This document shows, piece after piece, positions 31,676-43,712 of a stretch of 64,000 bases of DNA (positions within the stretch are counted from its first letter, which is position 1; the number at the start of each line of letters is the position of its first letter). The DNA is from Cryptomeria japonica (Eukaryota > Streptophyta > Pinopsida > Cupressales > Cupressaceae). Location of the stretch: assembly GCF_030272615.1 (NCBI RefSeq), contig NC_081405.1, positions 607,339,677-607,403,676 on the forward strand, in the 5' to 3' direction. A model generated the notes under the pieces. That model did not search any database. It saw nothing but the letters and a program-made list of their open reading frames with translations, and had not been told where the DNA came from. The translations under genes and the position numbers were made by a program.

Positions 31676-33120
31676 GGTTCTACCAGTGAGAGTAGCTTTT
31701 GACAAGAGATATTTAAGTGGATCAATTTTAGCAATTAATTTTGTGTTGTTGTTTACCATATAGTGTCATAGTTTCTGTGTTCTAAACACTAATGCCAAAC
31801 ATGCTCTTTCAATGGGGGTGTAATTGAGTTCATATCCTAACAATGTCTGACTTATGTAGTAAATGGCATGTTCCTTCCCTTGATCATCTGTTTACGCCAG
31901 TAATGCCCCCAATGCCACTGCAGGCGCACATATATACAAAATGAGGGGTTTTCTAGGGGTAGGTGGCATCAAAACTGGAGGTGATGCTAGATATTCTTTT
32001 AATTTTTCAAAGACCTTTTGACATAAGCAATCCCATTTGAATTTTGTGTCTTTATGCAATAGGTGTGCAAATGGATGACACTTGTCTGCTAGCTGTGAAA
32101 TGAAACGCCTGACAGACTAGAGTTTTCCTTGGAGACTGCGCAATTGTCTGAGAGTTTTGGTGGAGGCATTTCCATGATAGCTTTTACTTTTTCAAGGTCG
32201 ACCTCGATGCCTCTGCGGGAAACAATGAATCCTAATAATTTTCCCGATGTGACTCCAAACACACACTTTTGGAGATTCAGGCATAGTTTGTATTTTTCTA
32301 ATCTTTCAAAGATCTGCTTTAGAATGAGAATGTGTTCTTGTCTTGTCTTAGATTTGCCTAGTAGATCATCCACATAGTCCTCCATAATTTTGTGTAAGAG
32401 GTCATGAATTTTTTTTGTCATGGCACGTTGGTATGTAGCTGCAACATTTTTAAGACCAAAAGGCATGACCCGATAACAAAAAGTACCCCATGGTGTTGTG
32501 AATGCGGTTTTATGCTAGTCCTCATCTACTATCCTGATTTGGTTGTATCCAAAAAACCCATCCATTAGCGATAGCATTTCATGTCCTATTGTAAGGTCAA
32601 CAATCATGTCTATATTGGGGAGTGGGAAATCATCTTTAGGACAAGCTCTATTTAGATCTCGGAAATCTATGCAGATTCAGATGCCCCTGACAGGTTTTTC
32701 GATAGGTACAATGTTAGAGACCCATTCAGCGTAGTCTATGGGTTTGATAAATTCTGCATCTAACATCTTTTAGAGTTCCGCCTTGACCAGGAGTGCAATA
32801 GGTGGGTGCATTTTGTGCAATTTTTGTTTTACAGGTTTTGCGTCTAGGTAGATTGCGAGATTGTGAACCACCAAGGTAGGATCCAACCCTAGCATATCAA
32901 AATAGGACCATGCAAAATTGATTTTCACCTCTGTAAGGAACTTGATGAAGTCTCGTTTCTCTATTTCTGTGAGGGATTTGGAAATGAACACATTTTTCGG
33001 AATGACTTCGGTGCCCATGTTGATATTGTCTGTTTCTTCTATCAACAAATTTGATTTGTCTTGTGGAAGGTAACCAATGGTAGGGAGGTCAAGTCCCTCA
33101 TCATCAAGTGCCTTTTCCAA
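31676..33120 (-). pseudogene. Gypsy-M reverse transcriptase and first RNase H
   Basis: On the minus strand the part before RT (EVIPKNVFISKSLTEIEKRDF) leads into KQKLHKMHPPIALLVKAEL, then CIDFRDLNRACPKDDFPLP, GTFCYRVMPFGLKN and DYVDDLLGKS (within 32089-32466). The catalytic Asp pair is intact. Stops occur after KAEL, in the RGI-IC block and before HKTAF. RNase H (32088-31676) is badly frame-shifted; its last intact piece (AKIDPLKYLLSKATLTGR) ends at the Copia-A target site. It is the direct relative of the Gypsy-G1 RT but clearly diverged. Confidence 0.9.
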
Positions 33121-33374
33121 GTTTTCACTTTTGGATACGCCCTTTGTTTTTATTTTTTGTTCATCAAAGGTGCCTTAGGGAGGTTTTCACCTAGGGAATC
33201 ATGTCTTTTCCTTTTATTATCTTTTTTGTGGCTAAGGGCACTGACCTAAATACCAAAGTGTCCCTTTTCATGTAGTTGAATACCCTCGATTCTGTTACAA
33301 TCTTCCAGGTTTCACGACATCAGGAGAGCAATGAGAGCATTATTGTCAGCACAGATATTTAAAGTGGGTTTGTC

Positions 33375-33716
33375 TCATTGGCCCCAGTCAATGAGTTCAG
33401 GATGGACAAGATGTAGCTCGTGTGAAGTGGGAGGGGTTACAGAGGTGAGGGTATTGATGTAAGTGTCAAGGAAGATATCTTTCTTATATTCATAAGGCAT
33501 TTCCTGGAATTCCTCTTCGTCCGTGCTTTCGATATCCAAAGAAGGACTAGAAGGGGCACCAGCGATAGTAATCTTAGGCACCGGGGTGTACCCCAAGCCT
33601 CTGTTGTATCTGTAGGAGATAGGATTTATGGGTGCTTTTCTTCCTTTCTCCTCTGGTTCCAGGCCGTGTCCTTTGTAACCCATTCTTTCAACTATGGCAG
33701 ATGCTTTTGGGTACAT
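33375..33716 (-). pseudogene. Gypsy-M G-patch segment
   Basis: The open stretch starts with KASAIVERMGYKGHGLEPEEKG, a G-patch with most glycines. It is followed by an acidic linker and the HLVHPELIDWGQ segment, which is also in Gypsy-G2 (VHSHLIDWGQE). It lies between protease and RT, as in G1. Further linker with many stops fills 33121-33374. Confidence 0.75.
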
Positions 33717-33950
33717 TTTTTTGGATATTCATGTTGGATCATCATCCTCTTCCCGATACAACCAAGAAGAGACATCTGCTTCAAAGCTCTCCTCATTAAG
33801 TGGGCCCCATTGCTAGAAGGTGGTATTTTGGCATCGCATGACTGGTTTTTTGTCCTTTTTGAGCTCTTTTGGTTTGCCAAATGACTTAGGAGAGAGAGGG
33901 AGGTTTCCTATTAATAAGAAATCCTCCAATTTGTATTCTCCACAACCATT

Positions 33951-34488
33951 TTACAAGATCTTGATTTGACTATCTGGTTGGGATGATGTGGAGGCAACAT
34001 TTGATGTGTCAGATGGAGGCGTTGGCGAGGGTCTATTTAATGGGCAATGATATGGATGGTTTTCCTCTAAGAGTTTGCAATGCTGGAAGGGTTGTGGATC
34101 ACTTTTGATAGTTATCTCTCTTCCATTGAAGGGGAATTTGATGCATTGGCCGACCAAGGAGAATGTTGTAGGGGAGATCAAGATCTAGTACTTAGCAAGG
34201 GGTTTCAATTGTAACAGGGCCCACCTGAAGAGGTAAGGTGATCATGCCCTTTGAAACTCTTTCCGCATCATCATATGCCTTTATTGTGATCCTTCCTGAT
34301 GTATCTACCAGGTCCTCAAAAAGTCCCAATTGTTTTATTAATTTGTATGTATATAGATTAAGCCTGGATCCACCATCTATCAGGATACGTTTGACCTTGT
34401 GCTTGTGGGTAAGAGCTTCGATGTGCAAATGTTTGTTACGGTCTTCATCTGCGGGAGCATCTTTGGAGGTAAATACAAGGTCTTGCAA
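33951..34488 (-). pseudogene. Gypsy-M protease, with internal deletion
   Basis: The frame 34488-34192 has RILIDGGSRLNLY with the active-site Asp and the TIKAYDDAERVSKGMITLPL strand. A stop follows ETPC. The next piece reads VLDLDLPYNILLG and jumps, in another frame, to QCIKFPFNGREITIKSDPQPFQHC. The WIHAMKEVPSTY-like segment that G1 and G2 have is missing. This implies a deletion of roughly 40 bases at about 34150. Confidence 0.82.
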
Positions 34489-35039
34489 GGCAGTGAGGTT
34501 TCCAATGAGGGCTTGGAATTAGGTAGCGTTGATGTTATCAGGAACACATGATTCAAGAAGGGCTTGTTTCAAAATTTCTTTATGGATTAGGGAAGTCTTG
34601 AGAAGTTCCAAAATAGAGATCTGCGCGGGTGTCTTCCCAAGTTGGTGAAGGAGGTCATATCGACGGGTGGAAGACATGGGAGGGACTCCTTGGATGGTGA
34701 CTTTACCTCAACATGTAGTTACATTGCAGTCATTCTGGAAATGGGAGGTGGAAGGCATGGCGCCTTGAATGACTATCCTAGTAGGATTTGGTCTATTTTG
34801 GGAAGAAGGAGGATTAACTTCTTGGATGGTTATGAAATTGACATGAGTGTTTGCAGGTTCAATGTGACCTACTAAAAAATCAAAGCCGGTTATGTGATTA
34901 GCGTAGTCATAACCCAACTGCGTTAGATGATGAGCCTTTTCCTTTATCATGCTTTAAGAAGGGTTCCTAGTACATTTTGAGTTTGTCATTGTTATTACTA
35001 GGTTTTGCATTTTCTATTTCAATCTCACCTCTATCAATG

Positions 35040-36921
35040 AGATCTTGTATGTAGATCTTCAATTTCATACACTTTCATGTATCATGTCCCTTGATATGAT
35101 GGTATTCACAATACTCATTTTCATTATACCATCTTGGTTTAGGTTGATTGGGGTCAAACGGGCGAGTGATTGGAAAAACCACTACAACTCCTTGGACAAG
35201 TTTTTGAAACACCATTTCAATAGGCTCAGTAAGAGGAGTGGTCTGTTGGGGTCCTGTTATTCGATCGGGGTGGTCGTCCCTGGATTGAGACATTATTGTG
35301 AGGTTTTTGGGATTGATTTTGATTGTTTTGATTATTGAATTGATGATTATTGGTGGTGGATTTTGGGGGAGCGGCCACAGTTTAGACCCACTTTGCATCA
35401 GTTACACCATCATTGACCATATTTTTGTTCTTAGACCAGAATTTTGGCTTGTCATTATGATAAGACGAAGAACTTTGTGTCAATTTCTGGTAATGTTTCA
35501 AGGTTCCTTCCTTCAACAAGACATGTTCGAGGGCGAGGCCCTTATCGGTCAATTTTTGGAAGGATTTGATACATTGGGATATTAAGGGTCTCGAAAGTTC
35601 AGGCACCAATTTCTTTTGAAATAGCTCAATTTGATGTTGTTCTGGCATGTCCCACTAGAATTTTTTGATAAGATGTTGCCATTTTTGTAGGAAATTGGCA
35701 AAGGTTTCTCCGAGCCTTTGTTTTGTATTGCATAGGTCCATCATAGAAACAACATTAATGATGTTGTAAGCATAGTGGGCCACAAATTTTTCTACCAAGT
35801 CTGGAAAGGAGACAATGGAACCTCACGGTAAAGATGAGAACCATGCCAGGGTGTCTCCCGTGAGACGCTTGGGAAAGAGTCTGCAAAGATAAAGGTCACT
35901 ATAGGAGACTTATTGGCATAAGATGTGGAATTCTCGAACATGGTCGCGGGGGTCTCCTTTGCCTTCATACTTGGTGAATTTGTGGATCTCAAATCCTGGG
36001 GGATAGGGTGCAACTGATATAGACGGGTCGTAAGGACAAGGGAAAAACTCTTAGAACGAGTAAGTTTTCCTTTTATTAGTCCTTTATTTCATGTCCTTGA
36101 TGATATTTTTCATGTCTTGAATTTCCTTGATGAGGTCTTGTTGTGGAAGTTTGTAATGATGAATTGTATTTGCCCCAAGAATTGGGTGAGCCAAAGAAGG
36201 TGCACCACCACCAATGTATTAATAAAATTGAGGAGGAGGGAACATGGGATGTGAGGACCGATGTCGTAGGGATTTGTGTGATAGTTGGTTGCGGTCCACA
36301 AATTGTTATGATGGGATTGAGTATGGCCCAGATGAAATTTGCGACATTGTTGGCAGGAAGGGAAGTTTGAGGAATAGAAATATGTGGTTGAATGGAAGGA
36401 GGTGGTATAGAAGTGTGTTGGAGAATAGATGAGATCGGATTTGATAGTGGTATAAATGGTAAGGAGGAAGAAGATGGGATGGAGACCACGGTGGGAAGTG
36501 CCACGGGTGGCATTGATTGAGCTTGGATGATTGATGGGGTTGCGATTGATTGAGTCTAAATAATAGGTGCAACACTTTGTGTGGGAGTGAGGTCTCCTTG
36601 TGGTTGTTGGGCGAGAGCAAATCTATTAAATTCAGGGGGAAGTTGAGCTCCATTTTCAAGGAGAGTTTTTAGAAGTGCAGTAGGATTGTGTTGAATAAAC
36701 TTTTCCATCATCTCTTGGTTATAAGAATCTGCTAGGAAAGTTTGCACTTCCGGAGAAAGTTCATTTTGGCTAACCATGTTAGGATTTTGGCTTTGATTTT
36801 GATTGCTAGGTTTCCCACTTTATGTAGGATCTTGCATGGGATCTTCATATAGGGCACTAATGTCTAGCATGCCATATTATTGTTCAACCATCTTTCTCTT
36901 TTTGGATCGAGTTGTAACCAT
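35040..36921 (-). pseudogene. Gypsy-M gag with Cys/His module
   Basis: The start is set at the ATG at 36921, because MVTTRSKKRKM mirrors the other two gypsy gag starts. A stop follows within 15 codons. Then come a helical part (LADSYNQEMMEKFIQHN, about 36720), a Pro/Ser-rich linker (36513-36200), a short helical segment (QQDLIKEIQDMKNIIKDMK, about 36100) and the capsid domain with DPRDHVREF, GDTLAWFSSLP and DLCNTKQRLGETFANFLQKW. The C-terminal piece is open at 35648-35382 and ends PKFWSKNKNMVNDG. The Cys/His box (CEYHHIKGHDT) with IQDLIDRGEIEI lies at about 35110-35030. Stops are frequent. Confidence 0.85.
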
Positions 36922-37928
36922 ACATGAATAACCTTGGAAAAGTTTGGAGGGGGAAATTTGTGATGAAAGGACTTAGGAAGATATTTGTGGAATTTTGGAT
37001 TTTGTCTTTTATGACAAGGGTTTTTGTTGATTGGTATGGTTCTTGGATTAGAGCCCGAATTTGATTAGGATTTGACACCTTAGTCCTTGGATGAGGATTT
37101 TAGGTGGTGGATGCAACCACAAGTAAGGTGATGGCAAAGTTGTGTAGAATTTAGACCTTGGATTGATGATTAGAGAGCCTCTCTTATACCAAGGGTTGAC
37201 TAATGACCCTAAGAAAAGTAAAGACATGAGTTAAGAGTCTTGATCAACTCAAAAGGATTAGGAAAAAGGTACTTGGAGAGGATTCCCCTTCAAGCACAAG
37301 AGCCAATTGATTAATGATGAGGTCTAAATAGAATTTCACAAGGCATGTAACCTTAACGCGAGGTTAAAATGGATTAGAGGATGATTGTATTTGAATTTTG
37401 AGATTGATTTGATGTGCTAAGTTCTTGGGAAATTTGAGGATGATGGATAGAGGACGTATGGTAGTGATGGTTTAGAAGAAACTTGATGACTAGGTTGTCT
37501 TTGGCATGAACATGACTTAATGGAGGATCAATTCGAATGGCAAGTTGTATAAAGGGATATGACCACCCTGATTTGGATGATAGTAGGTGTTTCAAAGGAA
37601 AAACTTGAATGTTGATGGAGAGGATGAACTCTTAGCTTCTCTCTTGGGCTTATGAAACATGGGACGGATGAAGTTTTGATGCAATTTTGGACTTTTTGTG
37701 GGTAATGATTTGGACAATTGTTTGTGTCTTGACAAGTGTTTTTGCAAAGTGTTTGGGGATAGTGATGTGTTTTTAGTCTTCTCTTGGCAAGTATGTATCA
37801 AACAAAGCAAACACAATGATCAAATGCATATTATCTCAAAGACATTCATGCTCATATACACCATTCTTAAGGCTAGCAAGGACAATAATCATTGGATCCC
37901 AATCAGTTTCCCAGCTACGCTTACCCAG

Positions 37929-38442
37929 AGCGGACACTTAGATTCTTGACCCCACTGGCTCCCCTCCACGATACTCACTTCTCGGGGCAGCCAAGCATCA
38001 ATTCCCATGAAAACTCCTCATGGCAAACTTTGTGTCTCTACTAAGGGCCGTAAAAATATGGGCGGCTTCGGAGGTCCGACCTCCTACACCAATGACTAGA
38101 AGGTTTTTGGCCACTATGAACAAGGTGTTTAGTAAGTCTTCCCGTTACGAACTACCCTTCGAAGTTGTGCAAGCGTAATTGAGGCCTATAGCCCAAAAAA
38201 GCACCAAGAACTTAGTAGTCATGCAAGCATGATTGAGATCTCTAGGATCCTACTAAGCACCCAATGTGAGAGTGAACTCTTATATAGCCCCAACCATTGA
38301 CCCTATCCTAGTCAGTGGCCTATTTATTATAGTGAGTTGGGAACCCTAGGTCCAGGTGTACTCACTTGGGTCGTTCCCCTCTTACCTTCTCAAAGAGAAA
38401 GTTGGGAGGGCAGGCCTGCTAGAGGTAAACATGCAATCAAAC
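37929..38442 (-). other. Conserved leader block of Gypsy-M, possible structured RNA
   Basis: On the minus strand it has the same ordered patches as Gypsy-G1: TTTGATTGCAT with GGCCTGCC, GAGGGGAACGACCCAAGTG (38364-38382), GGCCAAAAACCTTCTAGTC and CGAGAAGTGAGT with GGGGAGCCAGT. After the second patch, GGGAAC can pair with GTTCCC. The rest of the 2.8-kb leader (36922-39721) has no recognisable gene; its longest frame (38656-39252) looks like chance. Confidence 0.65.
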
Positions 38443-39261
38443 AAGAGAAGGTTGGAGGGTCTGGATTTCTGATCGTCTAGCTAGACGAGAGCATACTCTC
38501 CTACCTTTACGCTTTTCTTAAAGACACATAAGACAATGGTTCATTCCATTTTAATTAATATCTAGGTGCCTAATTTAAATAAATGCACAATGTTTTGTCA
38601 GATTTCTTAGGCAACCTGCAAAACAACTTGATTAGTAGTTTGAAAAATGGAGTCTTCAACAAGCCTCCTGCAAAAGACAAGAAAATGACAAAAATATTAA
38701 TTTTTTTGAATTTTTGGTAATAAGTAGAAAAACATGAATACAAACTTTTTTACTACTGACAAATGTGGATTTGGAGGAAAATTTGATGGGTAAATGGTAT
38801 TTGACTAGGTTTTTGCTACTTTCCAAGGGATAAGCAAGCAAAAAATGGGGATTTTGGAGGAGAAATGAAGGAATCGAAAAATTTATCCAAGAGGGACAAA
38901 GAAGCAAAAGTTGGAGATGGACAATATGGAAAAATTTGGAGGTGATTGGATAAAAGGGGTAGGAGTTATGGCAAACCCTAAAAATAGAGGAATTTGGGTT
39001 TTTGGGCTTCAAAAAGTGGATTTTGGGATAAGGCCCCCAACGGAGGAAATGTGCAAAATGGCAATGCGGGGGATCTAGTGAAGTTTGGAGGAAAATGGAG
39101 TGAAGATAAAGCAGATATGGCAAAAAAAAAGAATAACAGAGAACAAAGCAGACAGTCACGCTAGACAGATAGAAAAGTGCCAAAGGTCTGGATTTATGAT
39201 TGTCTAGATAGACAAGAGCATACTCTCCTACTTTCACACTTTCCACAAACATAAAAGATAG

Positions 39262-39455
39262 ATTATTTAAAACTAAACAGATGATTAAACTAAATAGATG
39301 ATTAAAACTAAAGAGCTGCGGACATACAAATTATTAAGACTGAATAGATAATTAAAATAAACAGAGCAGCTAACAGACAAATTATTAAAACTAAACAGAT
39401 TATTAGAACTAAATAGAGCAGCTTACAGACATATTATTAAAACTAAACAGATTAG
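39262..39455 (-). repeat. Short AT-rich direct repeats in the Gypsy-M leader
   Basis: The words ACTAAACAGAT, ATTATTAAAACTAAACAG and GAGCAGCTAACAGACA recur with a spacing of about 50-55 bases, in about four decayed copies. They lie 270-460 bases from the primer site. Confidence 0.6.
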
Positions 39456-39721
39456 ATAATAGAAAAGGAAAAAATACAGTTGTGCTCATATTCAAATTTT
39501 TTTACAAAAATGCTCGCACTGAAGAAGAAACAGAAAATTAATAGAAGTGAGAAAATGCAGGAGAGGAAGAATGAGGAGATAGAAGAATTTTATGGGTAGA
39601 CGCCCACATTTTTTTGAATTTCTCCTGCAGTCGCGCCAAATCCCTGAAACAGTCGTGAACCTGTGAAAAAAAAAACTTCACAAAAAAACTCAAAAAAAAA
39701 ATTGTTAAATTCGGGACATGG

Positions 39722-39739
39722 GTCCCACCGGGCGTGCCA
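39722..39739 (-). other. Primer-binding site of Gypsy-M
   Basis: On the minus strand TGGCACGCCCGGTGGGAC begins three bases after the 5' LTR end. It differs from the primer site of G1 and G2, so the families use different tRNAs. I cannot name the tRNA. Confidence 0.75.
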
Positions 39740-39742
39740 AAA

Positions 39743-41042
39743 TGAAGATGATAAAAGACTGGTGAGGTGGATTATTTAATAAGCATGCAAATCAAACATG
39801 GAAGTATATGAAATCAAAGACATAATTTGAAATGCATGAAAACATGAATAATGAAAATTTATATACCTCACACAATCCTTTTACCTTCTCCTTCGGATGG
39901 AGCTTGATGAAGTGAAGGCGCTCTTGGATGATGCTCCAATTGATGTGTTCCTCTTGCTTGATTGATGTGGATGGCTCTCCAATGTTGTGCACAAATGGAA
40001 TGCATTTGGAAGATGATGGAAATTAGATGATTCAGTGTGGATGTAGGATGATTTTGACATGATAAGGATGCTAAAATGATTTTCCTAGGCTCAAAAGGGC
40101 AGCATAAGATTACTGAACTTGGAGATGAAAAATGAAGGGATGGCATCCTCAATTTATAGGAAGATGGGAGGAAAAATGGATGGCTAGGATGGATTCAAGA
40201 TGAAGGGCTAGGATTGCTTGTGAGCTCACACAAGGCCCAAGAGAGGGTGTGGAGACCAAGAGATATGCCTTAAAGGCATTTCTTGTCTCCACACTCCTCA
40301 AGGTACATTGGGAAGACTTCCCAAGGTACCTTGAGAAGAGCAAAGTGCATTGGGAAGACTTCCCAATGTGCCTTGAGAGGAGTAAGGAATGTGACATTCC
40401 TTGAAGTATGGGGAGGAGGAATTAAAAATTCTCCAAAAAGGGTTAATCATGGGGATTGGAGGAATAAGAAGGAATTAAAAATTCCTTGGGAGAGGAGATG
40501 CCTAGAGGTTTGTGAGATTTTGAAAATCTCACATTCACCTAGGAAAAAGGCATTAAAAGCTAGTGGTTGGATGGAAAGGACAAGGAGTTGACTTCGTGGC
40601 TAATCATGATGATTAGCCATTAGCAACTCATTAGGAGGGGGATTAGAGGAAATGTTAGGTGGGATTAGGATTTGTTGGAGGATTTGACTAGGATAGAAAA
40701 TGAGTGGAGGGAATTAAAAATTAGAAGAATAAGGTTAAGTGAGTTTAGGAAGTCTCTAGAAGACTTTATTAGGTTAATGATGAATTAAGAAGATGGTTTG
40801 TAGGAATCATGTGGGTTAACTAATTAATTAAAATTAATTAGCCAAGAGGAAGGTTTGCGAGGATTCAATTTTTAGAAGAATAAAGAAAGGGATTGATTTA
40901 TTAAATAAATCAGTCACATATTAGAGTGACAATATCAATTATATTTAATTAATATTGAGGAGAATTTGAATTAACATAATTAATTAATTAATTATGTGAG
41001 GAATTAAAAATAATTAAAAATAATTATTTTTAAGTGTCTACA
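39743..41042 (-). repeat. Gypsy-M 5' LTR (1300 bp), uninterrupted
   Basis: It ends TG...CA and holds the palindrome cluster (about 40216-40368) and a TATA box (40152-40158). At 40771-40775 it keeps the AGGTT site that is duplicated around Gypsy-G1 in the other LTR. Confidence 0.94.
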
Positions 41043-41213
41043 TGAACCAATTTCTACTGCTGCCCACACATCAAATCCTAAAGAAGACAAATATGTCTCA
41101 ATCTTGTGTTTCCACAAATCAAAATTTGTTTCTTCAAGATGAAGAATTTTAGGATTAGGATATTTAATCATATCTGACTTATTAGTTATGTTCTCAACTT
41201 CATTATTTCTCAT
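41043..41213 (-). pseudogene. Copia-X gag, N-terminal half
   Basis: The first in-frame ATG is at 41213; two stops lie upstream. The protein has a short polar start and then the copia gag signature ILHLEETNFDLWKHKIETYL, DVWAAVEIG. The frame is cut at 41043 by Gypsy-M and continues at 348 on the other side. This half is open. Confidence 0.85.
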
Positions 41214-41370
41214 ATGAGATTCATGCAAAATTTTCTGATCACAATTTGTTGCGGACTTCTTTTTCCTTTGTTCCTTCTACTATTTGCAAAATAACCACAA
41301 CACCCAAAAAAACAACAAACTTCCAAAACCAAAATCAATCCTAAGAATGAAACTTTATGCAGGACCCTAT

Positions 41371-41382
41371 GCTTTGATACCA
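41371..41382 (-). other. Primer-binding site of Copia-X
   Basis: On the minus strand TGGTATCAAAGC lies two bases after the LTR end (CCAACA). It has one change from the usual TGGTATCAGAGC. It fixes the 5' end of Copia-X and shows that gag starts about 160 bases further on. Confidence 0.85.
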
Positions 41383-41384
41383 CT

Positions 41385-43712
41385 TGTTGGAAGTGGAATC
41401 ACCCTGAGAGGGGGGGGTGGTGAATTAGTTTTAAGTGAATTTAAACTTTAAATGCACAAATTCAAACTCTAAGATAGTCGTTAGACATTTAACATAATGT
41501 AGGGATTTAATGAACTTTAACTCAATATGATGTTTGAATGCAAGTGAAACTTTTAAACTAACATCCAACTCATAATAAATTTTACAAATCACAACTTTGC
41601 AGAATTTTTGATAATGTGAAGTAGTCATATGTGAAGAACATAACAAACAGATTTACACAATGCTGATTTTGCAATCTTGAAATATGATAGATTTGACCAC
41701 ATGAACAATGAACATCTTTTGAACACATTTTAAGTATCAGAGAATTGAATGAAAGATCACATCAATAAGTAATAGACTGAAAGACATAAGACATTACATA
41801 ACACATATATTTCCTGAGTGGAAAAACCCTCATGGGGTATAAAAAACCACTCGAAACCCGTCTCTTTACTTAATCTCAAAACATCAATTGTTTACAATGG
41901 TTGAGTCCAACTCAACAGTACCTAACTTCAACTATCTACAATGGTGGAGTCCAACTCAACACCTTAACATTATAGTAATCAATAATTCAACCAACACTGT
42001 ACACTCCAAAGGTATTGTAATTGCAATGATTTGTACAATCACACCATCTGAGTATTATATAGTTAAAAGATATGCATTACAGTCCCTCAATTCTGAATAA
42101 ATGATATTTCAAAAACTTTCAAATATGTTAAACTATCTTTCTCAAAGAACTGTTGTTTTATATTTCTTTTTCAATCTCTTTAGATTTAACAGTAATAACT
42201 TTCCGAAACTACTCTATCTTCACTAAATCAACAACACAACAATGGGTGCAAGAGCAAAAATTGTAGAACAAAATCTGACAATAAAAAAAAAATCTTGTTC
42301 AATCACATTACACATACTTGAGTAAACTAGGGTTTTCATCATTTGCAAACAAATGACCATTACATGAATAAGCAACAATCCAAGTTTAGAATCTCACACG
42401 AGTAGGGTTTGTAAAGTATGGCTATCAAAATAAAACCACACTTTTTTCTTTTTCAATTGTAATATTCCCCTTTCATTTTCAAAAATAAGTAAGTGGGAAA
42501 ATGATCCATTTTTTTTTAAACTATAACTTCTTCGAAAATAAGTGTAGCTTTTCAAGATTAGTTGAACACTAACCATTACTAATATTGTAGTAACATTTTC
42601 TGTTTCTTTTCCTTTCTCATGTTTCCATTTCAACTTGGAAATTCACCTTCGAATCAAAACATAAATAATGTAAAAATGTTACCTCAATCATGGCGGTTCA
42701 AACTGGAAAATAAATCCCATGAAAATATCAGTTACCTCCGCTTTCAGCTCAAAACAAGTCCATAAACAAATTTTATATCCATCAAAGTCCAACATATTTG
42801 AAACCCACAATATTATTTTAGCTAGAACACATTGAGTATGAACTTGTGTATGTATCCTGGCGACTAGGGTTCAGGCCTGCCTTTGAACTAAAAGATAAAA
42901 CACAGTTTGTCTGCCCTATTCCTTTCAAAACTCTTCAAAATACTTTGCAAAGTATAATAGTCATTTGAAATCTGGCTAAACAAAACACAGAAACATTTTA
43001 AATGCATAAAAATGCCACATCACCAAGTTCACGTGAGGTAACTTTGTGCTATAGAAAGGCCAAAAAATGTTTACTTTGCATGAGAGCCTAAGTTTCCTTT
43101 TTGCTCGATATAAAATAGTTTATCAAAACACATTATCACTTCAAGTTCGGCTATTAAACCATGTTAATGATCGATAAATGCTGCGAAGTACCATATAAAG
43201 AGTGGAGCCTGCAAAGTATAACCACAATGCCATAGTTTAGTTTGTCAAGACAAATATATATATATATGATGATGACACAATATAAACCATTAGTGACAAA
43301 AGGACTAATTAATATATGTATATATGCCAACATCCCAAATATTAATTTGACTATTCTAGTCAAATGTGAATGTGCTGAGTATTATTTCAAATTCAAAGCA
43401 CCCAAATATGAAATCAATCAACTGTATATTCCTGAAAGAAATTAACAAAGATCATGCTTAACTATCATCAAAATCAAAACAACATATATATCACCTGAAA
43501 GTATAGTGCAACCTTGTGAATGAATATTCCTCCTATCTGCACAGGAAGCTAAGAGATCAGTACCACAAAACCCGGATAAAAAATAGCATCAAAATACAAG
43601 TACTGAACAATATACTTAATACCAAAACTGAGTATTCCAAACAAATCACCAAGATGCCAAACCAGACCATCTATTGTGACATCAAGGAAAAATCATAAAC
43701 AATAAGTCAACA
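41385..43712 (-). repeat. Copia-X 5' LTR (outer end tentative)
   Basis: The inner end is clear (TGTTGGAAGTGG on the plus strand next to the primer site). The outer end is placed at AAGTCAACA (43712) only because it gives a TGTTGACTT start; the partner LTR is outside the window. Inside are a G-run with GTGAATTAG (41405-41427), the GTGGAAAAACCC and AAAAAACCACTC pair (41818-41853) and a TATA-like word (about 42050-42063). No gene is seen in these 2.3 kb. Confidence 0.6.

Larger units (their letters stand above)
349..41042 (-). mobile_element. Gypsy-M: complete but nested Ty3/gypsy LTR retrotransposon (Tat-like)
   Basis: The ends are two 1300-bp LTRs: 39743-41042 (5') and 349-1382 plus 19210-19475 (3', interrupted by Gypsy-G1). 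The flanks GGAAC (344-348) and TGAAC (41043-41047) match at 4 of 5 bases and act as the target duplication. In order on the minus strand it has a primer site, a 2.8-kb leader, gag, a Cys/His module, protease, G-patch, RT, RNase H (split by Copia-A), a second RNase H, integrase, a tandem array and a polypurine tract. Without the two inserted elements it would be about 15.2 kb. No chromodomain follows integrase. It is dead: every segment carries stops or frameshifts. The LTR pair shows about 10 differences in the 240 bases compared by eye. Confidence 0.93.

Noticed and set aside
38656-39252. A 198-codon open frame in the Gypsy-M leader (minus strand)
   Set aside because: The product is Leu/Ser/Phe-rich without motif, lies in a region of low complexity, and has no counterpart in G1 or G2. 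An open frame by chance in purine-rich DNA is more likely.
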